A stretch of 64,000 bases of DNA from Lethocerus indicus (GCA_019843655.1 JACDQD010000003.1:31298224-31362223); one strand, 5' to 3'; shown: positions 40,471-52,880, counted from the stretch's first letter. Numbers and translations: made by a program. The notes: generated by a model from the letters alone, not told the origin.

Positions 40471-40799
40471 AAATAAGAGAAAAAGCATTTTGTATGAATT
40501 CGCGAGAAAACATATTTCCATTAAGAGCAGGATTCTCCCTTACGCGTTTAGCAACAACTGTCGTCGGGAAATTCGGTCGCCCGGTAAATGGAACAATCCG
40601 AAAAATGGAAAAGCCGACCAGCAGAGCAGGAAAAGTGGTATTAAGGGGAGCCGTAACGAGGACTTGGCCGCCACCCCGGCCTAAACTTATTATCAGGCCG
40701 AGATTAGAAATAAAAAAAAAACCAGCTCGGAGCGAGCAGCCACAGCGGCCGTGTCGACGAACGAAGCAACCTGTCAGCACTGATAGTAGCTCCTAATAA

Positions 40800-43700
40800 C
40801 TACGCTCCTTTCCTAATAACTCCGGTCTAAACCCATCCAATTTCCGGTGGAATAACTCTAATTTAGTCATTTTCGATTGAGTTACTTTTGCACCAATTAC
40901 TCCACAATACGACATATGATAATGTATAACATGAGATATACTTTTACATTTTTCGAAGCACCAGTCGATAGTAGGTTTACTAACAGTCCTGTATTGGATG
41001 AATGGTGCCGCACATTTTCCCCTTACTTTTTAAAGTCACAACTACAATTTTTTTTATCGCATGCAGTGCCCTATAGAATCACTCATTTAACTCCTGAAGG
41101 GAGAAGCCACTGAATAATGGTAATAATTTGTTGGAGAGTAATTGTTTTGATCTGTAGTCTCAGGGTGTTTTAGTAGCGATTAGAATTAATCATAATGATT
41201 TTATAGCACCGACTTTCAACCGATCATTGCGTGCGCGGGTCCCGTTTATAGGGTAAGGCAATACTGAGAGGTTCCCTATCGCATACTGATCTACTGAGTG
41301 TATCGAGTCAATAAATTTATTCTGTATTACCCAACTCCACGCCACACAAATTCCTTTCGAACTGACTTAAACTATTCAACGTCCCGCCCTATTCAGGAAG
41401 ATGTCCTTCAAGCTGTGTTGACGAAGGAAGAAAACTGACATTAAGGTAAGGCAGTTATTAAAGTTTCATCAGTTTTTTTTTAAATTAAAAGAAATAAAAC
41501 TGCGTTGTTAATTCTGAGAAAGATTTGGAAAATTAAGTCACAAATGAAACAACTAGATTACAGAGTGGAATTACCGGTGAAAAGCCATAAAAATAAGGCA
41601 GAAAAAAAATTTATATTTCTAGAGAGCAACGAACGGAGGGGTGGGGTAGAAGAGACTAAGTCTAGATTAAAACCTGAAGTTGATAATAAATCACCCCGTC
41701 TCATATTATTAGTCAGAAGTTTACTCTAGAGAGAGAGGGAGAGAGAGAGAAGGTGAGAGGGATAGAGTGAGGAGGGTCTTTAAATTATTTAAATGGCGCC
41801 CCTCCAAAAAAGGAAATTTTAATTATAATTCTTAAAACTCAAGATTTACAACTTGCCGAAGAGAAAAAAAGAAGCACAAAATTTGTTTGATTTACGAGAG
41901 AGGGTTTTTACTCTGAGATTATTTCCTATTTATAAAAATGGAGGGTTAAACGAAACATTGTATAAAATACTGTTTTCCACAGAGTCTTGCCGCTATTTAA
42001 ATATTCAGAAGCGCCGACCGCAAGGGGAATTTATGGCTTGTTAGGCTGTCACGAAATGATTTGTTGGGGAAACTGAGTAGACGTTAATATATGTATATAT
42101 ACGTATAATGAGAGAAACATTGGATGTTTTCATGACCATTTTACATCCGGCCACGTATCGTTTAATAGCTCAGTTCCAACAGGTGGGTTTTATACAGAGC
42201 CGGGCGTCAATCGATCACACCGTTAGTTGAATAATCATTATCAGAAAAATATCAATCAACCATCACGGCCTTCAAGATTTAATCATCAATTATTAATCAT
42301 ACGTTTGATACTGATATTTATCACTGAAATTTACAGTTTTTGATTGTACGTATCAGTTTGATTTTCCTAGCTTATTGTTTTTCCAATTTACCAACAATGA
42401 CGCATCATACTTCAATAATTAATAATCGTAAATAGTGAATAACGGATTCCTAGCCCTCGCTTTTCATCCCCGGTACTCCTGTATTGGTCCATAGGTTACA
42501 TTTAGAATCACATTTAAATTGTCTTTAATATTACTGTTTGATTCAAATGACCACAGACATTAGAAGATGAAACCTATTAATTCTGTACAATATTTCAGAC
42601 GTCACGCAACAAAATATGTATTACTACGTTACAGTATGTAAATTTTTCGAAAACAAAAAAAATAGAAACGTAACCGGTACTGGCAAAAATCTTCTTCACC
42701 TTGAACCTGGGGCCATGCGTACTTTAAAAATTCAGTAGAAACTTCTGTTTGTATAAAAGGTAAAATAAAAGTTAAAAATCAATCAGACCCATGTTTTCTG
42801 TTAGAGAGATTCAGCTCGATCGCCCGATATTAATTTCAAATTTGGAACTCACTGAAAAGGAATCGCCCTTCTTCAGAATAGAACCTGAACAAGAGCCAAA
42901 CGCGTCTGACTGTATAATTATAATTTGCAATTTCTTTCTAAATTTTTTAAAAAGCTCAGGCTCATTCCCAGTTTACGCGCCGAGGCCCGGTTATACTAGG
43001 TTAGGTAATATAAAATATAAATTTTTTTATACTCCCTTATGGCTCGTTCCCTTTTTTTGTTCGGGATTCGGGTGATTAGTAATATTAGAAAAAACTAGAC
43101 GTAGAAGTGTGATTTTACCTATGCGTAAATAATTGGGATAACACGTAAAAAATTTAAATACGACGAATAGCAATATAGTTATCTATCAGTGCACTGAACG
43201 ATTGGACTTATACCAACTAAAATAGACCAATGGGGTATTGATAAGAGAAAAAAAATCGATTCGGAACAAAAGCCCAATGGGATAAAAGCTCTTGTACAAT
43301 TGGACAGTACTCTAACTTAGAGGGCAGCCCTTTGAGGGATTGGTCGACGGCAGAACTTCATTCGGAATACAAACGGTCAATCGGAAACGATATTCGTTTA
43401 TCGATACTGGGAATTATCTGTTCCCGATTGGCCGCGATATAATGCTGGAGCGAGGTAATAATGTCGGGCTCCATTCATCGCCCTGTGGACACAACGGGTG
43501 GAACCACCGACCCGATGACCACCTCACATTAACCCCGCATGTAGAACAATCACACACGGCGACTGAACAACCGAGAGAAATTGAGAGCCTCAGTAGCAGT
43601 GAGAACGGTATTCCGACTATGAAAACACGATTTTATAGGTGATATGTTGTATAGATTCGCCTCGTTAAGTGGATAAAATTCGGCCCAAGTGGTAGCGGAA

Positions 43701-45930
43701 AAATTTTAACTGTTCCCGTAATTTTGCTGCCGAAATATATCAACATTTTTACAGATATTTACTGCAGTTATAACATCGGAAACTTTAGTGAGAAGTATCG
43801 CATTCACCCCAAATTAAAAAAACCTATGACTGTTCCAGTCATTTTTGCCTGCGATGACCGGACCCAGAGTTGAAAAATACGCCAGAGCTTATAGTCCCTC
43901 GAAGTTTGAACACACCAACGTTGATTTGCAGTGATCAGTGACGATTGAACGGCGTGTTCAACAAAATGAACGTTGGTAAAACTCAATGGCGGCTACGTCG
44001 ACTAGAGAAACTGAATAAACCGCGTTCGGATTAAACTTTACAGATTGGCCCCTGGGTTTCGGATCCCTGTGTATCCAGTCCGGGGAATATCATTTGAAAT
44101 CGAATAAGCAGTTTTGTAAAGCGCACTAAGCTCCGAATTAAAGTTGGTAAAGTCGGCTCTTCGGAATCGGACAAAATCATAAGCAATCAGCCAATATCTG
44201 GTTAGGAACAAATACTTTAAATTTGTTTTTTTTTCTTTTATTTCGGAGAAATTACTGCAGAAACAATTGAATCGATGACTATAATAAGACCTTGTTAGTT
44301 CTCAATATTGTAATTTTGTTTTTACATAATTGTATACTATTTTTGGCACAGAAAAGTCCGATACACTGCTCATTTACATTGCGACACCTATCCCCTGGGA
44401 AATTTAAATAAATACATTTATTTTTACAATTGGCCTCCACCCGTCCGAATCCTTGGCCACCTATTACTTGGTGTTCGTCTAAACCGAGAACTATATTACA
44501 ATACTTCCCTGAATTCTCACTTTGAAAAATTATTTTATGAAAAAACTTCTTATACGGCGCAGACGGTAGGCAAAGACCGCACGATTTCACTGTCGTCCCG
44601 GTCTGCCTATCTGCAGCGCCGTGGAGACGAAATTTAGATTGTTAGTACCACTACCCCCATACGATTGTGACACTCTTTTCTGTGAAATTAATGAATGAGC
44701 TGTTATCACATGTAACTTCTCATAGTGTAGCGATGCAAGGGAGAATATATAAAAACTTGAAAAACTAATAAACCATTTTGTGTTCTCACTTTCATTTCTG
44801 TAATAATATCTAACCGCCCGCCGACCAGGGACAATGCGTTTTTTTCTAAAATTTATAGCATATGTTGAAATATTAAAGAGGGAAATATAAAAGGCTTAGT
44901 GAAATAATCAGTTATTTCATAAAATGTTATTTCAGATAAGTATTGTCCAAATATGGCATCAATTTCATATTTGTAAATAAGGTTGGAAAAGGTTGGGAAA
45001 AATCATACTTCTTTTCATATCTTCCTAGACTACGTTCGAAACCTTGACCGACTAAAACCCTCTGCAAGATTGGAGGTAACGTCTGCAATAGGATGGTTGT
45101 AGAAATATCTGAATATATTTAATGGCGACAACAGTTGGAAAAAGGGGATCGGAGACGAGGAGATATATACTCCGGAAACTTGGAAAATAATAACCACGTT
45201 CGCCTAACGACATACTGTTGTATATCGTATGTCAAGGGAGCCCAAACCGCAACCCTTACCATTGTGATAGTTTCTATGTATAAATCTATGTACTATGACA
45301 GTGAACCCCCCCTCCTATTAGATTGTCGCTCTGATTTGAATTCCACGTATGAAGGAAGAATTTATAATTTCTCCAATTCTGCCTTTTCTGAATGGGAATA
45401 CATTAGAAACTGATTTCTAAGATAGCTACCGTTCCAAGGGAACAATAATTATTTGAATATAAAAATAATTTTATTCTCCTTCCCGGAATAGACACCATTA
45501 CTGAAAATAATAATAAATTGTAAATAATGAAAATAATTTCATTATTTTCATTCTACATCACGATGCTATATAGCCAAATTTCAAGGGAGATTTTTACCGA
45601 TTTGAATTCAATAGCTCCAAGATCGTTCGAAGGTGCGATGGACAGGAGAGTGCACCACTCGAAAATTATTGAATTACACAATTCAATTTTGTATTAATTT
45701 ATCCAACATTATTAATTGAGTGAAATTCCCTCCGATTGATAACAATCCTGACATTTACGTTGCAATCCTCAATTTCTTTGCTCTATAATTCAATCGAGTC
45801 CCTCCTAATGAGAGCGAGCGCTTTACACTGTCCTGAACTGTATATCAGAAGATGATTAAGATCGTTTCTTAGCTTCGAAAATACAACGAAGTAATTGAAC
45901 TTTTCCTACCTTGAATGGAACCTCAACTTC
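40800..45930. other. Non-coding; nothing firmly recognised
   Basis: Two frames stand out slightly: 43804-43986 minus, with a faint resemblance to a transposase helix-turn-helix, and 44279-44590 minus, cysteine-rich. Neither is convincing. 42080-42780 is AT-rich and CpG-poor. Confidence 0.4.
41729..41761. repeat. (GA)n microsatellite
   Basis: GA repeat interrupted by GGGA. Confidence 0.9.
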
Positions 45931-45931
45931 C

Positions 45932-46440
45932 ATTACGACCATCGGCTAACATCAGTGGATTATAATCTAGTTTCTATAACTTATCGTCTAATTTTTATAA
46001 CCACATATTGTAGCTCGAGGAGTCAACCTCCTGTACAATTTCTACGTCCTTTATTCGATAGATTCAAGAAGAAAATATCGAATTGTAAACATCGTTCCGA
46101 GGGGGTGAAAACAGTTACGTAATCCTAATTTATTTACTCGAATTAAAAAAATTTTTTTTTTAATCTCATATTGTAGAAAATGTGTTAGAGCAGGTAGAGT
46201 TTAGAATTACGACCATCGGCTAACGTCAACGCGTTATCGTCTGGAACGTACAGCTTATCGTCTAATTTTATCGTAGGTTTAAAGAGGAATAAACCTACTG
46301 TACTATTTTTAAGTTTGTTATTATAATTCTACGACGATTTATAATTCTAATTCTTGTTACGAGGGGGTGGCATATAGTAATTTTAAGTTATTTACTAGAT
46401 ATTCTATTTTTTTATGTCACATTCTCCTTCTCTCATAAAT
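45932..46440 (+). repeat. Two-unit tandem repeat, period about 274 bp
   Basis: ATTACGACCATCGGCTAAC begins at 45932 and again at 46206. Both units then have CTTATCGTCTAATTTT, a CCTGTAC or CTACTGTAC block, CGAGGGGGTG and a T-rich end. A more diverged relative may lie at 45196 (GTTCGCCTAACGACATAC) and another at 46577. No coding content. Confidence 0.75.
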
Positions 46441-46663
46441 TAAAGGATTTTATAATAATAATAATATTATAATTGTATAGTTTAAAATAAGAAATGTTGT
46501 ACTTTTTTCGTTCTTAAATTATGCATTGTTGAAATTGTTCTTCTTCGATTATAAGGCTGCTCCCTTTATGCTCGTCGCCTAACGACACTGAGCTTTATTT
46601 TTCTGCATTGTATATATCTCCAGCAGTATTGTTTTATTTTATATTTCAGAAGGTAATTTGGCC

Positions 46664-46666
<3 letters not shown>

Positions 46667-46706
<40 letters not shown>
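46667..46706. repeat. (AT)n microsatellite
   Basis: About 20 AT units at the left edge of the GC-rich block. Confidence 0.97.
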
Positions 46707-46708
<2 letters not shown>

Positions 46709-46734
46709 AATGTTATTGTGACTCACCGTTCGTA

Positions 46735-47070
46735 GGGGGGATCGGCTGCGGCTTAGTCGCTAGGAGGGGGAGGGGTTGTAACGGCGGCAGCGAGTGAGAC
46801 CGTCGAAGACTCGAGAGGGGTGCTGGGCGTTGGGCGCTGTGAGACCTGCGGTGACTGAGGGTGGCGGAGGTTGACTGAGGGCTGGTGGCGCGACCGGCCC
46901 CCATATATATATACACATATATATACAGGGGGGTGGGGTGGGAGTGGGGGGGAGAGCGCACATGCGCCAATCACCACCCACACGCGCCCACCCGCCACCC
47001 TCTCGGCCGGCCTTTTTCCACCTACCGTCCAACCAAGGGGGGTGTCCTTCCTCTTCAGCCCTTCAGGTAG
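46735..47070. other. GC-rich low-complexity block
   Basis: This segment is strikingly G- and C-rich in an AT-rich neighbourhood. It runs from a (TA)n array to the long inverted repeat, with a short TATATA/CACA stretch at 46904-46926 in its middle. Long proline-rich open frames here follow from base composition and have no recognisable domain. Confidence 0.45.
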
Positions 47071-47191
47071 GTCACTGAAAAGTTTCAGAAATTTTAACCA
47101 CACGCGAACAGTAACCACTTTCATCAATCGGTTACTCCAGTTTTCGAACAAATGTCTTCCCTGTAATTATTGTTTACCGGTTGTTTGTTTA

Positions 47192-47550
47192 CCGGTCTGG
47201 TAAAACCGCGTCGATTGATGTTTGACGTCTGGATTCAAATCTGTTGTCTATTATATAATCGATTTTGAACAAAAAATTTTTTTTTTCTCTGCTTCACCTT
47301 CCTGAAAATCCTCGAGAGGAAATGGATCAGTAAGGGTAGGATCAGGAGTACCATCAAAGGTGGATTCTTCTTCAAAAGTACATTTGTGTTATTAAATCTC
47401 ATTGTCACTAAATATAAACTAAAAATTAAATTAAGAAAATGATTTATTTCCACCTCCCGGCAACATTCTTATCTGCATGAAACTGTTTAATTGTATGTTT
47501 TTTTAAATATCTTATAGAAGAGGCGGCTCATTGTATATTATATGTTCTCG
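47192..47550 (+). repeat. Left arm of long inverted repeat
   Basis: The arm starts near ACCGGTCTGGTAAAACCGCG and runs through GTACATTTGTGTTAT and CTCCCGGCAACATTCTTATC to GAGGCGGCTCATTGTATATT. Its reverse complement forms the right arm at 49325-49735, roughly 85% identical by eye over about 350 bases. A frame on the minus strand (47235-47453) and one on the plus strand of the other arm translate the same repeat; neither resembles a known protein. Confidence 0.85.
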
Positions 47551-47583
47551 AGTGATAGAGGACGAGGCGGTTGTATGAGGGGT

Positions 47584-47588
<5 letters not shown>

Positions 47589-47632
<44 letters not shown>
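47589..47632. repeat. (TA)n microsatellite
   Basis: About 22 TA units, directly after GGGGTTCTTT inside the long inverted repeat. Confidence 0.97.
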
Positions 47633-47633
<1 letters not shown>

Positions 47634-48197
47634 TTAAAATAAATTGGGAACAAATAGGCGAGATGATAATCCAACACCCCCCAGCGCCGACTTTAAGGAC
47701 CTACAATTCTTTAGAGAAGACCACAATCTATAACTTTCGACTCGTAAATAGATATATCTATATTGTTAACATAAGTTGGGAACGAATAGCCGAGTTGGGA
47801 TAGCGATGATATTCCAACATCCTCCGAACGTGTTTTCGGACCTCCAAGTCTGTAACGATTCGTTAGCTAGATTCGTTGGGAATAATAATAATTTCAGTTA
47901 ATTGATTAACCTTTAGAAAACGCAGTCGACAGGCTATATCCGGAGTGAGAGTGAGACACATGTAAGGTTGAAAAAAAACTGTAACATATATAAAATGTTT
48001 CCGCCGGCCGGGACACATATGTCTGCTAGATTCGTACAATGGAATAATCGTAGTTGCATTCACAATACATACTCTCAGTGTACCACAACACTAACCACTA
48101 AGTATATTATGTTCTAATCTAATCAGTCCTCTGCATATTGCCCCCATTGGTCATAGACATTGTCAATCTCAGAACCCTGGGGCAGTGCCGCCGCCCC

Positions 48198-48201
<4 letters not shown>

Positions 48202-48238
<37 letters not shown>
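48202..48238. repeat. (AT)n microsatellite
   Basis: About 18 AT units followed by short CA and TA words. Confidence 0.97.
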
Positions 48239-48244
<6 letters not shown>

Positions 48245-48410
48245 CATATTATACACATATATACTTTATACATATGTATAGAATTATTCATCTCTAAATT
48301 ATATTTCATACAATTTCTACTTAAATTATTCGAAAAATACACAATATCCAAATAAATTGGCATTTCCCTTTATTGGAATGGAAGGGTTTCTTCCAGGTGG
48401 CTATCCACTA

Positions 48411-48590
48411 TCTCCGGATAATTGGATTAAAGATTTAACTCTGCGAGGTTTCTCCCACAGTCAGTAGACCGCCTACACGAGGCGGTTCGGGGAGAGTATC
48501 CCTCAATAGAAAGATGGAGCGGAAAGAAATTAGTTCAGACAACAGGCTCCAGGCCTGTATGAAAGCGAAACTTTCACCGGTCGTCGCCAA
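48411..48590 (+). repeat. Family C/B repeat, both modules
   Basis: Module C reads TCCGGATAATTGGATTAAAG and GCGAGGTTTCTCCCACAGTC. Module B is diverged but keeps GAAATTAGTTCAGA and GAAAGCGAAACTTTCACC. The copy sits inside the long 47.2-49.7 kb inverted repeat. Confidence 0.75.
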
Positions 48591-49324
48591 CCAGACGAGC
48601 GATGAACTTACCCTATTTTGGAATTGACGGGCTCAAAAATTCCGACGCCCTGCCCCTAAATAAACATCCCATTTGCGTGATAATGTCGAGCCCGGTGTGA
48701 CGGGAGAGCGGTCGTAAAATTATTCATAATACGGTGCTTAACAACGACTGCAACGGCCGCCTAATACGGCGCCGCGCCTAGGCCGGACCCGGACGGTCCC
48801 GCTGTCCTCCCGGCCCGCATATCTCCAGCCCCGTCTCCGCCCATTTTCAACCCCCTTCATGATACATTGATTGCTCTATTGAGCTTGAGCTGAGTGAAAC
48901 TGCCCGATAGATTTTTCTGAACACATCAATAGCAACTGCAACGGCCGACGCTGGCACAGTTTTCGGGCCTCCGGTTCAGTAGCCGAGGCCAAAATCTATA
49001 CTTTTCAACTCTTACATGGATATTCTTTTAATATGCCAACAATATTCCAACACTCCCGTTACTACAACTCAAATAATATTTTTTATAATATATTTTTTGT
49101 AACAACGTTTAAATTTGCAATTGAAGGTGGAATTCCCGGATTCGGACTGCACTTTTGGACGACAAGCAGGGTTGTTCAGAAACGCTTCTCGTACAGCCGC
49201 ACAGTTTAATGAAACTAACGCCGTAACAGTGCAGTGACATTTCACAAACGGGAGAGCCTAGAGAGAGGAAGTTCATTAGTACACTAGCGGCGGGACGCTA
49301 AAGTGGGCTAATATATATTTTACT

Positions 49325-49735
49325 AACCGAATATACAATGAGCCGCCTCTTTTATAATGTATTTAAAAATACATACAATTAAAAATTTTCATATAGATAA
49401 GAATGTTGCCGGGAGGTGCGAATAAATAATTTTCTTAATTTAATTTTAAGTTTATATTTAGTGATATGATAACACAAATGTACTTTTGACGGATAATTCC
49501 GTCCCATTGATGGTACTCTTGTTCTTACCCTTACCGGTTAGCGAGGAAATTTTCAGGATTCTCAGGAAGATGACGCAGCGAAAAAAAAATTTTTTTTACA
49601 AACCCCGCATACAACCGCCTCAGCCTCTATCACTCGAGACAGTCGCGAATCCGTTCAAAATCGATAATATAATATACAACGGATTTTGAATGCAGACGTC
49701 AAACATCAATCGACGCGGTTTTACCAGACCGGAAA
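49325..49735 (-). repeat. Right arm of long inverted repeat, with an extra block
   Basis: It mirrors the left arm from CGAATATACAATGAGCCGCC to CCAGACCGG. It contains an extra block of about 55 bases (49605-49660, including ACAACCGCCTCAGCCTCTAT) missing from the left arm. That block does occur just inside the left arm's inner end (47543-47590, reversed), so the block has moved or been copied. Confidence 0.83.
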
Positions 49736-50335
49736 CCGTTCAGAGACCGTTCTAATATTCAAGTTGACTAGGCCCGACGAGGCCCCCGACCGTATTCCCA
49801 TCACGTATTCCACGCTATTGAGTCAATATATAAATTGTGTAAGGCCAATGGGGGCTTGGGGTGAGGGGTGGGGGCGCACCTGATTCACAGTCGGCACTAT
49901 TACATTCCACTGTGGCACGTTCTGTTCTCCGTTTTTCCCACTCAATTCCTGATATTGTGCACAGTGCAGAAACGCGCCGTGCATAAAAGAAGAAAGGTGC
50001 ACACTGTCGACCAATCGCCAGAGGCGTTTTAAACTGATTTTGCATAATCGGCCAATTTTAATCATTCGGTGCATTTAAATAAAGCTGATGACTATTTTAT
50101 ATTCGGTAAAACGTACAATTAATGCACCCCCACTTCTACATATAGTTTTTTTTATATAACATGTTCCTAATCAATTAGGAGGCACCACGGTCTCGTTTTG
50201 GCCAGAAGAAGGGTATATTTTAGTAGTAAATGAAACCCGAGAGTCGGAGACCCAAGAAAGGCCGGCAGTTCAAATATATGAATGGACACGAAAAAAAATA
50301 ATAAAACAATTTTTTCTTACCTTGGTCCGAACTTG

Positions 50336-50395
50336 TGATTCAGTCTTTTGCTAGACCGGTCTCGGTCGCTCGCCTTCATCAGTAGCCTCGTAGAT
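50336..50395 (-). repeat. Family A fragment
   Basis: In plus orientation it reads CAGTCTTTTGCTAGACCGGT and CGGTCGCTCGCCTTCATCAG, the reverse of the family centre. Confidence 0.7.
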
Positions 50396-50904
50396 TGGCG
50401 AGTCACTGGACAGAAAAAAAATTAAATTAAATTAAATACGCCGAAATTAATAGGTCGTCCTGTCGGTGATTAATGTCTTTATAGAAACGCGGAATAAACT
50501 TAAAAATAATTCGTTCATATGAGGTTCGAAATAAAATCCCCCGACTTATTACAAATTAATTACTATAAATGAAAAAATCTTCATCTAGGTATATTTACAT
50601 GGAGATATTGTAGCATGTTATATTAAGATATGCTGTATATTAAAGTTTGCTCCCCCAGCCCTAAAAAAAAGAAGCCAACCTCGTGTAATTACAGTTCTGT
50701 AGGGCGAGACCTCGCTCGTCCGTCTTTAAGACTGAATAAAAATTCAAAATATTGTTTTCGGTTTGTTTCAATAATCTGTAAATCTATCAATCGACAAATT
50801 AGAGGACTGGAGACAACAATTAAACAATAACTACGTAGAGATACTAAATGATGGACAACAGATGGAAAAATGGTTGGCAAAGAAGAAATAAACCGAGGTA
50901 TTGT

Positions 50905-51111
50905 AAAACCTCCGTAATAAATCACCACGTGTTATACAAGGGGGAGAATTGACACATACAATAAACAAATACGAGGTAGAATTGAGGGTGATTCGAAGGA
51001 CTTTTGGAAACTACGAACGCGAGCGATGTCGGATGTCTCGGACGTCCACGTCGGTTTCAATATGGCTTTGCAGGTCGTTAGTTCCTTGGCTAAGGTCAAT
51101 TTTGATGTCCG
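50905..51111 (-). pseudogene. Jockey-like non-LTR retrotransposon remnant (end of reverse transcriptase)
   Basis: Read leftward from about 51111, the minus strand gives SKLTLAKELTTCKAILKPTW and then SDIARVRSFQKSF and LPRIC. This follows the conserved segment after the polymerase domain of Jockey-clade retrotransposons, where the usual pattern is KLSL-x-NKLLLYK-x-ILKPIWTYGIQLWG, an SNI block, and IQRFQ-x-K-x-LR. The YGIQLWG box is deleted right after PTW-T. The frame stays open for about 45 codons, then a stop and a probable frame change follow near 50935. No 5' part, UTR or poly(A) tail was identified. The match is by eye. Confidence 0.55.
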
Positions 51112-51282
51112 GTTTTAGTGATGGCCATAGTAGTAGTCCTAATTAACGGTTTAAGCCGGTTCTGTTTATGTCGGGTGTACAACATGGAAAACTATGATCG
51201 TTAGAGTCTTCTCAGAGAGAAGACTAAGAAACGAATTATGGGTACAAATTTTGAATGTATCTCTTCATTTCCGGGCGGTATT

Positions 51283-51420
51283 TCTGAAAGTTTTGTTCTT
51301 AATACCGCCAGGCTAGTTCATGCCGTCTGTTGCACGTCCACTAATCTTCGATACGTCCCGTCCGCATTGCCTGCTGACGGTGGGGCAAAACCTCGCAGGA
51401 GGATAACCTTAATCCCAAAG
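51283..51420 (-). repeat. Family C/B repeat, both modules, shortened
   Basis: GAAAGTTTTGTTCTTAATAC and CGCCAGG (B reversed) are followed within 60 bases by GCTGACGGTGGGGCAAAACC (C reversed). The spacer is shorter than in other copies. Confidence 0.7.
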
Positions 51421-51864
51421 TTTCAGCAGATAGTGGATCGCCGGGCGAAAAAAATCCTCCCTTTGAATTGACCGAGCGTCGGAAAGTGCTGCCCTAGTAG
51501 GGGACGTCTTTAACCTTAGATTCTGAACTATTTTCTTCCTCTTCATCGTGGCAAAGGTGCCATCATTGGGTGGTTTCTTTTATCGCGATATTCATGTGAG
51601 GAACTCTTTCGACATTTGTAACTATAACTAATTGGTAGTTGATTGTACAAAAATAAAAGGTGAAAAAAGAAAATCATCGTGGGCTCTTCATCATTTCCCC
51701 TCACTGAACGCCCGACGACATTTCTCAAGCGTACAGACAGATTACTGCGTTAATGAAAACCAATTTTCGAAATTATGATTTTTCGCGAATCTAGTGGGTT
51801 CAAAACGTAAACCGGGCGTTACAATACTAAATATGTAGTTTTTTAGTTCATTTTCCCTTCTGGC

Positions 51865-51915
51865 TGGTATCTGTGATAATTTCACCCTCAATACTGCCAA
51901 GAACCAATTTCGGAA
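51865..51915 (-). repeat. Family B module fragment
   Basis: GTGATAATTTCACCCTCAAT and ACTGCCAAGAACC match B in reverse. Confidence 0.55.
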
Positions 51916-52648
51916 ACGTCGATGAAACAATTGCAGGGAGTTGGTCGAATAAAAACTTACCATACTATACAAACAATATTATCCGATTATGCCCACAGTT
52001 AATTACCTAGATGGGTATTTTCTCAGCCGTTGTTTACCTCCGGTATAGACCGTATAGATAGCTTAGGACTGTTAAAAGGGTCTGGTTTTCATCCCGATAC
52101 AAATTTAATTAGAGAGCGCCAGTAGAGGCGTCACCTTACCGAGGGCCACGGTGAGACAACACTTCATCAATATTCATTTGAAATAATGTTTTGTAAATGG
52201 CATTTCGTATGAATCATAAGAAATACTTTAGTCAGATATAAGAATTTTTAGAATTCTTAGAAACATATTGAAAATAAAAAATAAAATTAAGTCAATTTTC
52301 AAAGTATACTTTTGTGTGTATCTATCTAGCTAATGTTTTCAATACCGAACTTCTAAAATCGTTCCTCATAATTGTTTTTACCTTAACCTGTTTTAATAAC
52401 AAAAAACTGCATGTAAACATAGATATTGGGACTTACAGTGGACATCCTACGATGCTAATAAGACAATATGCAATATCATAGATGTGTTTTTCACAATGTG
52501 ATATGTTTCACAATTTATAGACCGTCAACGTACCTTGGAGTTTAACATTTTGACAAAAACTCCTTTATTAAAACAAATAAATGGGTGAGTTTTTTTTCAC
52601 GCATCGTTCAACGCGTAATTTTTTTTTATTTTGAGCGATATTAAACAC

Positions 52649-52812
52649 AGTACAAGTGAAAGTAACAGTGCAGTGAGGATGCCCAAAAAACACCCAAAGT
52701 GGCAACAGTGACTAACACCGCTACTGAAGATGGCGAGCAGCCGAAACCGGTCTAGCAAAAAACCAAACCAGCGAGACGAGACAGAAACATCACGAACCTA
52801 CGATATTAAAAT
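52649..52812 (+). repeat. Family A repeat, near full length
   Basis: The copy starts at AGTACAAGTGAAAG and carries the complete internal series including the CCGGTCTAGCAAAAAACC hairpin block. It ends in GAAACATCACGAACCTACG. It lacks the short left inverted repeat seen at 38174. Confidence 0.82.
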
Positions 52813-52880
52813 ATTTAGCTAAACCGATTTCGAACTGTTACGAACCAACAGTTACGACAGTATCGTCGGTAAACTCAGAC

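Larger units (their letters stand above)
47551..49324. other. Sequence between the inverted repeat arms; no gene
   Basis: The 1.8-kb interior holds two (TA)n arrays, two related units beginning TTGGGAAC-(A/G)-AATAG at 47643 and 47776 that share CCAACA and GGACCT blocks, and a family C/B copy at 48411. It also holds a GC-rich, repeat-free stretch at 48600-48860. I see no transposase or other coding sequence. Confidence 0.5.

Noticed and set aside
43804..43986. Possible mariner-type helix-turn-helix on the minus strand
   Set aside because: A weak resemblance in FVEHAVQSS and WVRSSQAKMTGTV only; continuing it needs a frameshift, and no catalytic region follows.
44279..44590. Cysteine-rich 103-codon frame on the minus strand
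   Set aside because: No ordered cysteine motif, no signal peptide and no similar frame elsewhere; it begins near FFHKIIF, which suggested a mariner transposase, but the next conserved blocks are absent.
46753..47151. 132-codon proline-rich frame on the minus strand
   Set aside because: Proline and tyrosine-isoleucine stretches come from C runs and a TATATA core; frames on both strands are open because of composition.
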